Shown piece by piece: positions 16,798 through 25,734 of a stretch of 64,000 nucleotides of DNA (its first letter is position 1; each line of letters starts with the position of its first letter). Both the position numbers and the translations under genes were made by a program. Source of the DNA: Paenibacillus_AA sp045062745 (GTDB lineage Bacteria; Bacillota; Bacilli; Paenibacillales; NBRC-103111); assembly GCF_045062745.1 (NCBI RefSeq), contig NZ_JBJGED010000001.1:434001-498000 (forward strand), in the 5' to 3' direction. The notes beneath the pieces are model-generated. The model was not told the origin of the DNA, searched no databases, and saw nothing but the letters and a program-made list of their open reading frames with translations.

Positions 16798-17682
16798 GTG
16801 TCTATAAACAATAACTTTGAATTGTACAAGGTGTTTTACTGGGCTGCCAAAACGGGCAGCTTGTCCCAAGCCGCCCACGCGCTCTACCTCACCCAACCGA
16901 GTGTCAGTCATGCTGTCAAGCAGCTGGAGAACAGCTTCGGCATGACGCTTTTTTACCGCAACTCCAAGGGGGTTGAGCTCACACAGGAGGGCGCGATCCT
17001 CTACTCCTATATCGAACAGTCCATGATTCTGATCGCTCACGCGGAAGAGAACATGCTGGCGCTCAAAAATCTGGACAGCGGCGAACTGCGCATCGGCGGA
17101 AGCGACTCGCTGTTCAAGCATTACTTGCTTCCGATTCTGGAGGAATTCCGCGCCAAGCATCCTGGGGTCAAACTGCATCTGCATCACGGCACCACACCGG
17201 ATGTCATTTCATTTCTCAAGGAAGGCCGGATCGATCTGGGCGTCGTTCGCCTGCCGATCGTCGATCCGCAGCTGAAGGTTCGGGAGAGCTTCCAGCTGCA
17301 AGACTGCTTCGTGGCCGGCAGCCATTATGCCGAGCTGAAGGACCAAGTGCTGACCCTCGATATGCTGCTTCAATACCCTGTCATTTTGTTCTCCCGGAAC
17401 AGCCGGGCCCGGATGGCGGTCACGGAGCTGTTTCAGAGCTATGGCCATACGCTGAAGCCGGAGATCGAGGTCGGCAGCGTCGATCTCCTCATCGAGTTCG
17501 CCCGCAGAGGGCTGGGCATCTCGTACGTCACCCGGGAGTTTGTCTTGAATGAACTCGAAGACGGCTCTTTGTTCGAAATTCAGCTGGACATCTCACTGCC
17601 ACCCTCCCGTGTCGGCATCATGACGATGCGCAATATGCCATTGTCCAGTGCAGCTAACCGGTTTGTTGAGCTAATCCGCTAG
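16798..17682 (+). CDS. LysR family transcriptional regulator
   Basis: 294 residues, GTG start with GAGGAG upstream. N-terminal winged helix: FYWAAKTGSLSQAAHALYLT then QPSVSHAVKQLENSFGMTLF (residues 10-50), followed by a linker helix and a two-lobed effector domain (GELRIGGSDSLFKHYLLP from ~95). Divergent from zwf, with a shared 122-bp control region, which suggests it regulates the zwf-tkt operon and itself. Effector unknown. Confidence 0.92.
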   Translation: MSINNNFELYKVFYWAAKTGSLSQAAHALYLTQPSVSHAVKQLENSFGMTLFYRNSKGVELTQEGAILYSYIEQSMILIAHAEENMLALKNLDSGELRIGGSDSLFKHYLLPILEEFRAKHPGVKLHLHHGTTPDVISFLKEGRIDLGVVRLPIVDPQLKVRESFQLQDCFVAGSHYAELKDQVLTLDMLLQYPVILFSRNSRARMAVTELFQSYGHTLKPEIEVGSVDLLIEFARRGLGISYVTREFVLNELEDGSLFEIQLDISLPPSRVGIMTMRNMPLSSAANRFVELIR

Positions 17683-17704
17683 GCAGAACCTCGCCGTGAA
17701 CGCG

Positions 17705-17740
17705 AAAAACCGCCTCGAAGCACAAAGGCTTCGGGCGGTT
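17705..17740 (-). terminator. Terminator of the bacilliredoxin gene
   Basis: AACCGCCTCGAAGC pairs with GCTTCGGGCGGTT; on the minus strand TTTTT follows. No T run on the plus strand, though the stem could also slow transcription from the LysR side. Confidence 0.8.
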
Positions 17741-17759
17741 CGCGTAACGCTTATGCAAA

Positions 17760-18194
17760 TTAGCTGCAATATTTCTCGAAAGCGCTCGTCAGGTCGCGGG
17801 CGATCTCTTCGGCCGAACGGTTCTCGATCTGATGGCGTTCGATCATGTGCACGAGCTCGCCGTCCTTCATCAGGGCGATGGAAGGGGAAGAAGGCGGGTA
17901 CGGCGTGAAATATTCGCGGGCCTTCGCCGTCGCTTCCTTGTCCTGTCCGGCGAAGACGGTGTACAGGTGATCCGGCAGCTTCTCATTCTGAAGCGCGCGC
18001 GCTACGCCGGGACGGGCTTGGCCGGCGGCACAGCCGCAGACGGAGTTGACGACGACGAGCGTCGTACCCTTGGCATCCTCGAATTTCTCTACGACGTCCT
18101 CAGGCGTCTTCAGCTCGGTAATGCCGAGACGGGTTAATTCTTCACGCATCGGGGTAATCATATCCCGCATATAAGCTTCGAACGACATCGACAT
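17760..18194 (-). CDS. brxA: Bacilliredoxin (BrxA/BrxB family)
   Basis: 144 residues, full family length. Thioredoxin-like fold with the diagnostic CGC redox motif in NSVCGCAAGQARPG (about 52-65). Bacilliredoxins remove bacillithiol from mixed disulfides on proteins in the cytoplasm, so this is oxidative-stress repair. The SPSIALMKDGELVHMIERH stretch is characteristic. Two paralogues (BrxA, BrxB) exist in Bacilli and cannot be told apart here. Promoter at 18253-18280 and terminator at 17705-17740 make it a single-gene unit. Confidence 0.93.
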   Translation of the reverse strand: MSMSFEAYMRDMITPMREELTRLGITELKTPEDVVEKFEDAKGTTLVVVNSVCGCAAGQARPGVARALQNEKLPDHLYTVFAGQDKEATAKAREYFTPYPPSSPSIALMKDGELVHMIERHQIENRSAEEIARDLTSAFEKYCS

Positions 18195-18252
18195 GTGACT
18201 TCACTCCTCTATTTTAATGGTCAGAGTTGAAAAAATGTTGGGGTCTACCCGT

Positions 18253-18280
18253 ATTATACATCTCCGACCGGAAGAAGCAA
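18253..18280 (-). promoter_or_regulatory. Sigma-A type promoter for bacilliredoxin
   Basis: On the minus strand, TTGCTT (18275-18280) and TATAAT (18253-18258) are separated by 16 bp and lie about 60 bp before the ATG at 18194. Confidence 0.6.
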
Positions 18281-18300
18281 AGGGTTGTCGAACGCGAAAG

Positions 18301-18744
18301 TCACTTATCCGGCGCTGCGTCCGGGCCCGACTCCCCTGCGTCCTCGGCGGAAAGTCCGTCTTGATAGGCGACATCCTTGTCCGGATGCATGAATTTGGAG
18401 CCTGGTGAAGATGGCAAAATGCCCTGCTCGAAAAATTGCCGGTTCTCCTCGCTCCGGAACCCGATGTCCTTGAACGGATGCACCCACTCGTCCCCGGCCA
18501 TTACGGCGGGATCGGTCTCCGTCGACCATTGCTGCAGCGGGGAATTGGGGGATTCGTACTCATGGTCGCCGATCAACACGCCATGCTCGTTCACGAAGGC
18601 GGCGCGCGGTCCCCGGCCTCGCTCGAATTCCGGCAGGAAGTCGATCTCATACGGATCGAGCTCCGGAGCGCCTAACGCCTCCAACGCTTTGGCGGGATCG
18701 TGCTCTTCGGCCGAATGGCCGTTCGATTGGTTGTTCGCAGTCAT
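18301..18744 (-). CDS. Conserved hypothetical protein, DUF3905-like
   Basis: 147 residues, acidic and hydrophilic, with no membrane segment. The block LDPYEIDFLPEFERGRGP, then NEHGVLIGDHEYESPNSPLQ and DPAVMAGDEWVHPFKDIGF matches what I remember of DUF3905, a family of spore-forming Bacilli with no known function. Starts 17 bp after the membrane-protein gene, with GGAGGAA, so it is in the same operon. Confidence 0.7.
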   Translation of the reverse strand: MTANNQSNGHSAEEHDPAKALEALGAPELDPYEIDFLPEFERGRGPRAAFVNEHGVLIGDHEYESPNSPLQQWSTETDPAVMAGDEWVHPFKDIGFRSEENRQFFEQGILPSSPGSKFMHPDKDVAYQDGLSAEDAGESGPDAAPDK

Positions 18745-18761
18745 AGACGTTCCTCCGCGGG

Positions 18762-18902
18762 CTAAGTGGAAGGCCGGTTCGGACCGTCCAATTTCTTGTC
18801 GATGCCCGGGTTGGCCCCCCCATGCTTAGGGCTGGCGGCGTTTTTATGCTCCTGATTCCGCTGCTCCAGCGAATCGCCGTTTGGGTCGTGTTTCGGTTGC
18901 AT
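18762..18902 (-). CDS. Internal in-frame ORF, 46 residues, with own ribosome site
   Basis: Within the 3' end of the membrane-protein gene, AAAGGAG stands 9 nt before an in-frame ATG at 18902. The product would be a polar peptide beginning MQPKHDPNGDSLEQRNQEHK and ending DGPNRPST, with the composition of a free-standing small soluble protein. Either the stop codon between two former genes has been lost, giving a fusion, or both the long and short forms are made. Confidence 0.45.
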   Translation of the reverse strand: MQPKHDPNGDSLEQRNQEHKNAASPKHGGANPGIDKKLDGPNRPST

Positions 18903-19646
18903 GGCTATCAGCTCCTTTCTCCCCGTATTATGCGTCGATTGGGAAAAAATAACCCCGGCCAGCGTTAATGCGACATACAGAAGCTGACTTCTGGAGAGAT
19001 AGAGCAAAAACGGTTCGCCTCGGGCACCGAATAACGAGATTAGCAGTCCGCCGATGCCGAACACGATCGCCGTTTCCTGGAATAATCGGCCGCTTCCTGT
19101 CTCGGCTGCCAACTTCCAGGTTCGAACGGCGGCGAGCGAGGTTAAAAGCAACATATAGACGTTCACAGGATGGTAGCGCTCCTGCCCGATCCCGTCGCCG
19201 ATGCCCCACGGCAAATTCGTGGGCAGGCCGTACCGCCATTGCAGCAGCGAATAGACCGCAGCGGCTGCGATTGCCCCGTAGGCGGCTGCGTCCAAGAGCA
19301 GAGCAAGCGGCATGCCTTGCTTCCGGGCGCGATAGGAAGTCACCGCGACGGCGACGACGAGGCCGAGAACCGCTTCGCGCGCGGCGCCCGACATGAGGAG
19401 GAGCGACTGCGGTCGCTCCCACAGCAGAGCCGGGGCGGACAGCACATGGCCGAACTTCCAGAACAGCAGGACGATGAGGCCGGCTTGCAGCAGCACATCG
19501 AGCGCAGCGATAGATTCGGGGCCGAGCCGGCGCCGACTAATGCGGATCGCGAGCAGCCCGCATGCGATTGCCGCAAGCAGCACTAACAGCCCGCGTTTTA
19601 CGATCAGAGGTCCCACTTCGATGAGATCATTCATTTGAGATGACAT
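18762..19646 (-). CDS. Lgt-like polytopic membrane protein with hydrophilic tail
   Basis: 294 residues with about seven hydrophobic segments (residues ~12-235). The loop GIGDGIGQERYHPVNVY resembles the HPxxxY region of prolipoprotein diacylglyceryl transferase, but the other Lgt catalytic residues are not evident, so it may be a divergent, non-canonical member. The final ~46 residues are highly polar and begin at an internal ATG (18902) with its own ribosome site; see that entry. The start could also be ATG 19634. Upstream of the DUF3905-like gene in one operon. Confidence 0.6.
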   Translation of the reverse strand: MSSQMNDLIEVGPLIVKRGLLVLLAAIACGLLAIRISRRRLGPESIAALDVLLQAGLIVLLFWKFGHVLSAPALLWERPQSLLLMSGAAREAVLGLVVAVAVTSYRARKQGMPLALLLDAAAYGAIAAAAVYSLLQWRYGLPTNLPWGIGDGIGQERYHPVNVYMLLLTSLAAVRTWKLAAETGSGRLFQETAIVFGIGGLLISLFGARGEPFLLYLSRSQLLYVALTLAGVIFSQSTHNTGRKELIAMQPKHDPNGDSLEQRNQEHKNAASPKHGGANPGIDKKLDGPNRPST

Positions 19647-19761
19647 CTTCCTTTCATGTCGAATAAAGCTTCGCTATAGGAACCATACTGTGCACTAGCC
19701 GTCGTATTTTCATAGATAAGCTCGAACGCTGTTAAGAATTCCCTGAGAGGAGGATCTGTTC

Positions 19762-20835
19762 ATGCCCTCACATCCTCGAACATCCGGACCGCCTGGACGC
19801 GGCACTCAACCTTGGTATACCATTCCCCGTCTGCGCCCGATCCTCCTGCTTGGCGGATTGGCGTTCACGCTGATGATTACTTGGCTGGCTTGGTTGCAGA
19901 ACGAATCGCGTTATGTGCTCGCGACAAGCGCTCCCCCTGCGGCTTCCGATCTCGGATCTACGGTATTCCGCTTCACGGTGATGAGCGATGTGCACGTGCA
20001 GGATTTCCACTTGCCTTCACACCAGCTATTCCGGAACGCCCTGGAGGACGCGATGCGGGAGACGCCGGACTCGCGTCTGCTCGTCTTGAACGGAGATTCC
20101 ACGAATGGGGATCCGACCGATTACAAGCGGCTGAAGCAGCTGCTCGCCGAGCAGAATCACCCTCCGGTCGCGTTCACGATGGGCAATCATGAATATTATA
20201 AAATGTGGAACTGGACCTATAGCAAGCTCACGGATCATTGGTCGTCCGGACAAGCTGTGAAGCTGTTTGACTCCGAGTTCGGCTACGAGCGGCCCTATCA
20301 TGAGGAGATCGTCGACGGTTATCCGTTCTTGTTCCTGAGCGGAGAAGCGTACCGCGACGTCGAGCCGGACGTCGGCGAAGACGCATGGCTGTCGGACCGG
20401 CAGCTGGATTGGTTGAAGGAGCGGCTGGAGTTGTATCGCGCTTCGTCCGGACAACCTTCCGAGCGGCGGAAGCCGATCTTCGTCTTCCTGCATCAACCGC
20501 TGCCCGGTACGACGGACGGCAGTTCGCGCGAGCTGGGCGTCGTGCAGCACGAGGCGCTGCGGCGGCTTCTCACCGCCTACCCGGACGTGTTCCTCTTCTC
20601 CGGCCATACGCATTGGGATGCCGGGACCACACAGCAGGTATGGCGCAGCGGCAGCTTCACCGCCATCGGCAGCGGTTCGGTTTACGATACGCTCGACCGG
20701 CAGGACCAGTCTACCGGGCTGAGCGAGAGCTTGGCGGTAGAGGTGCGAACGGATGCGGTCGTCATCCGGTTCCGCGAGCATACCCGGCGGCGATGGATCG
20801 GCGAGCCGGTCGTCATCCCCTATGGCAGACGGTGA
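19762..20835 (+). CDS. Membrane-anchored metallophosphoesterase
   Basis: 357 residues. One transmembrane segment (about 28-46) precedes a calcineurin-like phosphoesterase domain facing outward. Metal motifs: MSDVHVQ (Asp/His, ~74-80), LNGDSTN (Asp), MGNHEYY (Asn/His), FLHQPLPG (His) and FSGHTHWD (His pair). Likely a Mn/Fe-dependent phosphodiesterase acting on an envelope or nucleotide substrate. GAGAGGAGG ribosome site. Followed 67 bp later by the flavoprotein gene on the same strand, so possibly one transcript. Confidence 0.9.
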   Translation: MPSHPRTSGPPGRGTQPWYTIPRLRPILLLGGLAFTLMITWLAWLQNESRYVLATSAPPAASDLGSTVFRFTVMSDVHVQDFHLPSHQLFRNALEDAMRETPDSRLLVLNGDSTNGDPTDYKRLKQLLAEQNHPPVAFTMGNHEYYKMWNWTYSKLTDHWSSGQAVKLFDSEFGYERPYHEEIVDGYPFLFLSGEAYRDVEPDVGEDAWLSDRQLDWLKERLELYRASSGQPSERRKPIFVFLHQPLPGTTDGSSRELGVVQHEALRRLLTAYPDVFLFSGHTHWDAGTTQQVWRSGSFTAIGSGSVYDTLDRQDQSTGLSESLAVEVRTDAVVIRFREHTRRRWIGEPVVIPYGRR

Positions 20836-20902
20836 GCCCATACGGTATGATGGGGAACAGAACGCTTTTATTCAGGATACGGCAAGCAAGGGAGTCGAAA
20901 CA

Positions 20903-22168
20903 ATGAATGCGGATGTCATCGTAATAGGCGGGGGCTCGTCGGGACTCATGGCGGCGATCGCGGCCAGCCGGAACGGGGCCGGGACGGTGCTCGTCGACAA
21001 GGGAGACAAGCTTGGGCGCAAGCTGGGCATCTCCGGCGGAGGCCGGTGCAATGTGACGAACAACAAGGACATGGACGAGCTGATCAAACATATTCCCGGC
21101 AACGGCCGCTTCCTCTACAGTGCGCTTGCTACGTTCGGCAATCGCGAGATTATCGATTTTTTCGAAGGGCTGGGCATTCGGTTGAAGGAAGAGGACAACG
21201 GGCGCATGTTCCCGGTGTCGGATCGCGCGAAGACGGTCGTGGACGCACTGGTCGGGCAAGTGAGGCAGCAAGGCGTGCGTATCCTGGTGAACAGCCCGGT
21301 GCGGGAAGTGCTGTATCGCCAAGGCCGCGCCGTCGGGGTCCGGCTCCGTTCGGGCGAGGAGATCAAGAGCCGGGCCGTCATTATCGCCGTCGGGGGCAAA
21401 TCGGTCCCTCAGACCGGGTCCGAGGGCGACGGCTACGCTTGGGCCGAGCAAGCCGGCCATACGATCACCGAGCTGTATCCGACCGAGGTGCCGCTCACGT
21501 CGAGCGAGCCTTTCATTCGGTCCAAGGAGCTTCAGGGGCTATCGTTGCGCGATATCGCGCTGACCGTCTGGAACCCTAAGGGCAAAAAGATCGTTACCCA
21601 CGAAGGGGACATGCTCTTCACCCACTTCGGCTTATCGGGGCCGACCGTCCTGCGCTGCAGCCAATTCGTCGTGAAGGCGCTTAAGCAGTTCGACGTGAAG
21701 CACGTTACCCTCACGCTCGACCTGTTCCCGGCCAAGAGTGTCGACGACGTGTATGCCGAGACGCTGGAGCTGGCCAAGCAGGAGCCCAAGAAGGCGATCA
21801 AAAACGTATTAAAGCCGCTCCTGCCGGAGCGGCTCATCCCCCTCTTGCTGCAGCGTGCGCAACTGCGAGAGGAGCTCACGTACGACAACCTCCCCCGGCA
21901 AGCGTGGATGGAGCTGGCGAAGGCGATCAAGGCGTTTCCGATTGCCGTGTACGGGACGCTCTCCATTCAGGAGGCTTTCGTCACGGGCGGCGGGGTGCAT
22001 TTGAAAGAAATCGACCCCAAGACCATGGAGTCGAAGCTGATGGCAGGCTTATATTTTTGCGGCGAGGTGCTCGACATCCACGGTTATACCGGCGGCTACA
22101 ACATTACCGCGGCCTTCTCCACCGGCTATACGGCCGGGCTTAGCGCGGCTCGGTCCGTATTGCCGTAG
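20903..22168 (+). CDS. NAD(P)/FAD-dependent oxidoreductase (HI0933/BaiN family)
   Basis: 421 residues from ATG 20903 (AAGGGAG at 8 nt); an in-frame start 150 bp upstream inside the phosphoesterase gene is rejected. FAD-binding GxGxxG-type motif VIVIGGGSSGLMAAIAA (5-21), then GRKLGISGGGRCNVTN, typical of the HI0933 family, and a C-terminal FAD motif FCGEVLDIHGYTGGYNI. Members are cytosolic flavoproteins of mostly unknown substrate; BaiN reduces steroid-type enones. The 3' end overlaps the convergent rnfD-like gene by 29 bp. Confidence 0.93.
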   Translation: MNADVIVIGGGSSGLMAAIAASRNGAGTVLVDKGDKLGRKLGISGGGRCNVTNNKDMDELIKHIPGNGRFLYSALATFGNREIIDFFEGLGIRLKEEDNGRMFPVSDRAKTVVDALVGQVRQQGVRILVNSPVREVLYRQGRAVGVRLRSGEEIKSRAVIIAVGGKSVPQTGSEGDGYAWAEQAGHTITELYPTEVPLTSSEPFIRSKELQGLSLRDIALTVWNPKGKKIVTHEGDMLFTHFGLSGPTVLRCSQFVVKALKQFDVKHVTLTLDLFPAKSVDDVYAETLELAKQEPKKAIKNVLKPLLPERLIPLLLQRAQLREELTYDNLPRQAWMELAKAIKAFPIAVYGTLSIQEAFVTGGGVHLKEIDPKTMESKLMAGLYFCGEVLDIHGYTGGYNITAAFSTGYTAGLSAARSVLP

Positions 22169-23015
22169 ACGGTTGTTGCCGGGAGCCGGGCTGCCGGCGC
22201 GACACCCATTTGACATGCGCCGCATGCAGGCCGTTCGCCGCCAACAAACCGACGAGAAGGAACGACAAGCCCCCGATCGTATAGTTGACCGCTACGCTCA
22301 CGAGAGCGGCGCCCGCACCGAACAGCAGCTGCTCGCGCGTGCGGGCCGGCGATGTTGGCGGATCGGTCAGCATGAAGAAAGCGAGAAACAGCGCGGAATG
22401 GATGAAAGGAACCCGAAAAATTTCCGCCGCCTCCCCGAGTTGAAACACTCCCATCAGCATAAATAGACCGAAGTATACACCTAGGAAGGCGAACAGCTGG
22501 GGAAACTTGCCCACTCGGTTCGTCACCATGAAGCCTGCGACGACCAGCAGCGCGATGCACCAGACCGGCAGGCCGGACAGCGCTCCCCACCAGTCCTGCC
22601 CGCTCGAGCTCAGGAGCAGGGCGACGAATAGGCCGAAGGCCGCCGGATTGAAAACCGGCTTCCTGCGGATGTGGAACAGCAGCTTAGACAGCAGGGCGAT
22701 ACCCGTCGCGGACACGGAGACGTACCACGGCGCCGCCGGGCTGAGCACCATCGACACGATTAACGCGGTGAGAATCGCGCTGTCGGGCAGTCTCCTCTTG
22801 CGGCGCAAGAGATAATTCGTGCCGGCGTCGATGACGACCGCCGTCGCCACGGAGACGAGCAGGTGCGCGAGGCCGGCTCCGCTGCGCGATTGGAGCAGTC
22901 CGAGCAAGGCCAATATGGAGAGGAACACGAGCAGCATCCCTTTTGGGGTATTGAAATAATCGAAGTCGCCGCCTCTCGAAGGCTGCGGCCGGTTCCGTTC
23001 AGCTTGCAATCTCAT
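22140..23015 (-). CDS. RnfD/NqrB-like membrane electron-transport subunit
   Basis: 291 residues, eight to ten hydrophobic segments. Family hallmarks: DYFNTPKGMLL near the N-terminus, DSAILTALIVSMVLSP, and FHIRRKPVFNPAAFGLF. In Rnf and Nqr complexes this subunit carries flavin and moves electrons across the membrane. Here the other Rnf subunits are missing; it is the last gene of an operon with an FMN-binding protein and ApbE, overlapping apbE by 17 bp. That combination fits a transmembrane route that passes electrons to an extracytoplasmic flavinylated acceptor. Confidence 0.85.
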   Translation of the reverse strand: MRLQAERNRPQPSRGGDFDYFNTPKGMLLVFLSILALLGLLQSRSGAGLAHLLVSVATAVVIDAGTNYLLRRKRRLPDSAILTALIVSMVLSPAAPWYVSVSATGIALLSKLLFHIRRKPVFNPAAFGLFVALLLSSSGQDWWGALSGLPVWCIALLVVAGFMVTNRVGKFPQLFAFLGVYFGLFMLMGVFQLGEAAEIFRVPFIHSALFLAFFMLTDPPTSPARTREQLLFGAGAALVSVAVNYTIGGLSFLLVGLLAANGLHAAHVKWVSRRQPGSRQQPSTAIRTEPR

Positions 23016-23994
23016 GCCACATCCCCCTCATTCTCTTCGTTTCGTTGGTCTGAAGCTCGTTCGAGATCGTAATCCCCGCCAAATCCAGGCTGTCGAGCAA
23101 GGCGGTGCCTTTCTCGGGCCCCAGGATGAAAGCCGCCGTCGAGAAGGCGTCCGCCATCATCGCATATGGGGCGATGACCGTACAACTGATCGCCGCCTGC
23201 GGCGAACGCCCGGTTCGCGGATCGAGCAGATGGTGCTCTTGCGGCAGCTCCGCCCGTCGCTCATACCCGCCGGAGGTGCACACCGCCGCTCCGGATACGT
23301 CTATCCAACCCATAAGCGCATCCGGACGGTCCGTGAGATCGAGGAGATTAGGGATCAGGAACGGCTGCGGGTGCCGCACGCCTACTCTCCATGGGGTCCC
23401 CCGTTCGTTGCAGCCATGTGCGTACACGTCTCCGCCTGCCTCGATCAGGAAGTCTCCGAACGACTCGAGCTCCCGCTTGGCTAGATCGCTCGCCAGCCCT
23501 TTCGCCACGGCGCCGAGATCGAGCGTGAGCGGACGGGTGAGCTCGATCGTCCTCCGCTCCTCGTCGAGCAGGATGTCCCGATAGCTGACGGGCGGTACAG
23601 CAGAGGCGAAGTCTTCCTCTGCTGCGGCGATATCGCGGTTAGCTAGCATTCGCTCACCCGTCAAGTAATGTCGATCGAACCCTCGTCGCTCCATCGCCGC
23701 GCCGACGGTAGGGTCGAACACGCCGTCCGTCAGCTGCCCTACCTCCCAGGCGAAGCGGATCGCTTCGAACAACGCAGGACTGGCTGGCACGGCAACGCCT
23801 ATGCGGCGGGTCAGCCGGGAGAGCTCGCTCTGCGGATCGAACCGGCTGCACGTTGCCTCCACGTGGCGGAAGGCAGCCCAGGCACGGTCCAAGCCGGCTT
23901 CCACGTCGCGTTCGCTGGCGGCCGTCACGACCTTGAACGTCACCCGTGTATCCATGCAGAGTAACGACGAGGTATAGATGCGCTTTGTATGCAT
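22999..23994 (-). CDS. apbE: FAD:protein FMN transferase
   Basis: 331 residues. ApbE covalently attaches FMN from FAD to a Thr/Ser of exported flavoproteins. Features: MDTRVTFKVV, DGVFDPTVGAAM, LDLGAVAKGLASDLAK (FAD-binding), EAGGDVYAHG and HHLLDPRTGRSP; the metal-binding region MMADAFSTAAFILG closes the domain. No signal peptide is visible, as in other Firmicute ApbE forms that may act at the membrane. Lies 2 bp after the FMN-binding gene, its evident substrate. Confidence 0.94.
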   Translation of the reverse strand: MHTKRIYTSSLLCMDTRVTFKVVTAASERDVEAGLDRAWAAFRHVEATCSRFDPQSELSRLTRRIGVAVPASPALFEAIRFAWEVGQLTDGVFDPTVGAAMERRGFDRHYLTGERMLANRDIAAAEEDFASAVPPVSYRDILLDEERRTIELTRPLTLDLGAVAKGLASDLAKRELESFGDFLIEAGGDVYAHGCNERGTPWRVGVRHPQPFLIPNLLDLTDRPDALMGWIDVSGAAVCTSGGYERRAELPQEHHLLDPRTGRSPQAAISCTVIAPYAMMADAFSTAAFILGPEKGTALLDSLDLAGITISNELQTNETKRMRGMWHEIAS

Positions 23995-23996
23995 GA

Positions 23997-24602
23997 CTAT
24001 GCCTTCTCTGCTTGCAGCAGCGCCTGGTAGACTGCGTTCATGAAATCTTCGGAGCTGTATGTGGCGCCGCTCACGACGTCCACCTGATACGTCTGCCTGG
24101 CCACCACCTGGGCTGGCAGCGGGTCGATATATTTTTGCGGGTACCGGGTCCGGCTGCTCGTAATATTCACGGCGGCGATTTTACCGCTCTTGACCGTGAC
24201 GGCGACCTCCACCGTCCCGAACCGGTTCGTGCCGGAGCCGTTGTAGACGCCGTCCTTGTACGTCGCCGTGCCGGTCGGGGCGGGAGGCATGCCCGTACTC
24301 CCGGCGGTCCCGCCCGAGCCTCCATTGGACGGCTGATTTTCCCCGGGCCGCTGACGGCCTTCCCGACCGCGATCGAAGCTGCCGCGGGTTCCTTCGCGCG
24401 TCAAGCCCCGATCAGGAACGGGCGTCTGCCCCGGACGGACGGTAGGCTCAGCCTGCACGCCCGCCTTCGGGGCCGCGGCGATCGGGACTCCGCTTGCGGC
24501 GCCGGCATCGGCCGTATCGGTCACCAGGTACCCCGCTGTATAGATCAATCCTATGGCCGCCGAACACAGTGCAACCATCTTGGGTCCCATTTTGGCCATC
24601 AT
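23997..24602 (-). CDS. Exported FMN-binding protein (flavinylation target)
   Basis: 201 residues: N-terminal transmembrane anchor (about 8-28), a long low-complexity Pro/Gly/Arg-rich linker (~35-115), and an FMN_bind domain. VDVVSGATYSSEDF near residue 178 contains the SGAT flavinylation site, where Thr receives FMN from ApbE. GAGGAGGAA precedes the ATG. First gene of the three-gene operon. Expected on the outer face of the membrane, accepting electrons from the RnfD-like subunit. Confidence 0.9.
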   Translation of the reverse strand: MMAKMGPKMVALCSAAIGLIYTAGYLVTDTADAGAASGVPIAAAPKAGVQAEPTVRPGQTPVPDRGLTREGTRGSFDRGREGRQRPGENQPSNGGSGGTAGSTGMPPAPTGTATYKDGVYNGSGTNRFGTVEVAVTVKSGKIAAVNITSSRTRYPQKYIDPLPAQVVARQTYQVDVVSGATYSSEDFMNAVYQALLQAEKA

Positions 24603-24806
24603 GGGATCGTTCCTCCTCGTTATGCCGAATTATCCCTAGCATATAGGATGAAGCTTAAAATCCACTGAAAGATCGCCCAATATGAAATTAAAATTTTACC
24701 TTATGGCTGTTAACCATCCATGTTATAAACAGATGTTTTGCAACGTGTCCGTCATCCATGTACACTAAGGATTAATAGAATGCGAGCGAAACGAGGGTAC
24801 AATGCA

Positions 24807-25718
24807 ATGGAAGAGGAACAAGTGTGCAAGCGGATCCCGACGCCGGACGTCCTGGAGGTGGCGAAGGCGCTGTCCAGCGAGCTGAGGCTGCGGATCCTGG
24901 AGGCGCTGAGCGGGAAGCCGATGAGCGTGACCGAACTGACGCAGCAGCTGGGCGTCGCGCAGCCGACGGTCTCCATCAACATCCAGATGCTCGAGGCGGT
25001 CGGCCTGGTCGAGACGGCTCAGCGGTTCGGGAGAGGGAAGATCTGCTCCCGCGCCTGCGACTCGCTGCTCCTCGAGCTGCCCCGCGTGCCCACTGAGATG
25101 TCCGCCGCCTACACCGTGCAGATGCCAGTCGGCATGTATAGCGACTTTCGGGTTCAAGCACCTTGCGGCCTCGTCGGCCCGGAAGGGCTGATCGGATCGG
25201 TCGACGACCCGCATGCGTTCTACCGCCCGGAGCGCTCGGACGCATTCCTCGCTTGGTTCAGCGAAGACGGCTATGTGGAGTATAAATTCCCGAACTCGGC
25301 GGATGCCGGGAAGCCGTTCCGGGGCTTGTCGCTGAGCGCGGAGCTGTGCTCCGAGGCGCTCGGCTACAAGGAAGTTTGGCCGTCGGACATCACGGTGTCG
25401 ATCAACGGCTTGGAGATCGGGACATGGACGAGCCCCGGCGATTTCGGGGAGAAGAAGGGCGAGCTCACCCCCAGCTGGTGGCTGGGGGGCACGCAGTACG
25501 GCTTGCTGACGGAATGGACCGTGGACGAGCAGGGCAGCTCGATCAACGGCACGCCGTCCTCGTCCGTGACGATCGGGCAGCTGAAGCTGGAAGCGAATCA
25601 GCCGATCGTCGTGCGGTTCGCGGTGAAGCCCGACGCCCGCCATCGTGGAGGGTTGAACCTGCTCGGCAAGCACTTCGGCAATATCCCGCAGGATATTAAG
25701 CTGACGCTGTCGCGGTAA
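24807..25718 (+). CDS. ArsR-type winged-helix regulator with large C-terminal domain
   Basis: 303 residues from ATG 24807 (GAGGG, 9-nt spacing). Residues ~10-85 form a winged helix: LEVAKALSSELRLRILEALS, then MSVTELTQQLGVAQPTVSIN. The remaining ~200 residues, from about AAYTVQMPVGMYSDF, look beta-rich with many Trp/Gly/Asp and are not recognised; they probably bind a ligand and explain the size, three times that of ordinary ArsR proteins. No cysteine pair for metal sensing is in the usual helix. Flanked by the divergent electron-transfer operon, which it might control. Confidence 0.78.
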   Translation: MEEEQVCKRIPTPDVLEVAKALSSELRLRILEALSGKPMSVTELTQQLGVAQPTVSINIQMLEAVGLVETAQRFGRGKICSRACDSLLLELPRVPTEMSAAYTVQMPVGMYSDFRVQAPCGLVGPEGLIGSVDDPHAFYRPERSDAFLAWFSEDGYVEYKFPNSADAGKPFRGLSLSAELCSEALGYKEVWPSDITVSINGLEIGTWTSPGDFGEKKGELTPSWWLGGTQYGLLTEWTVDEQGSSINGTPSSSVTIGQLKLEANQPIVVRFAVKPDARHRGGLNLLGKHFGNIPQDIKLTLSR

Positions 25719-25734
25719 ATTTGTGCTTTAAGCC

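Noticed and set aside
20753..20902. Longer start for the FAD-dependent oxidoreductase
   Set aside because: Would overlap the phosphoesterase gene and add a non-conserved leader; ATG 20903 has the ribosome site and directly precedes the FAD motif.
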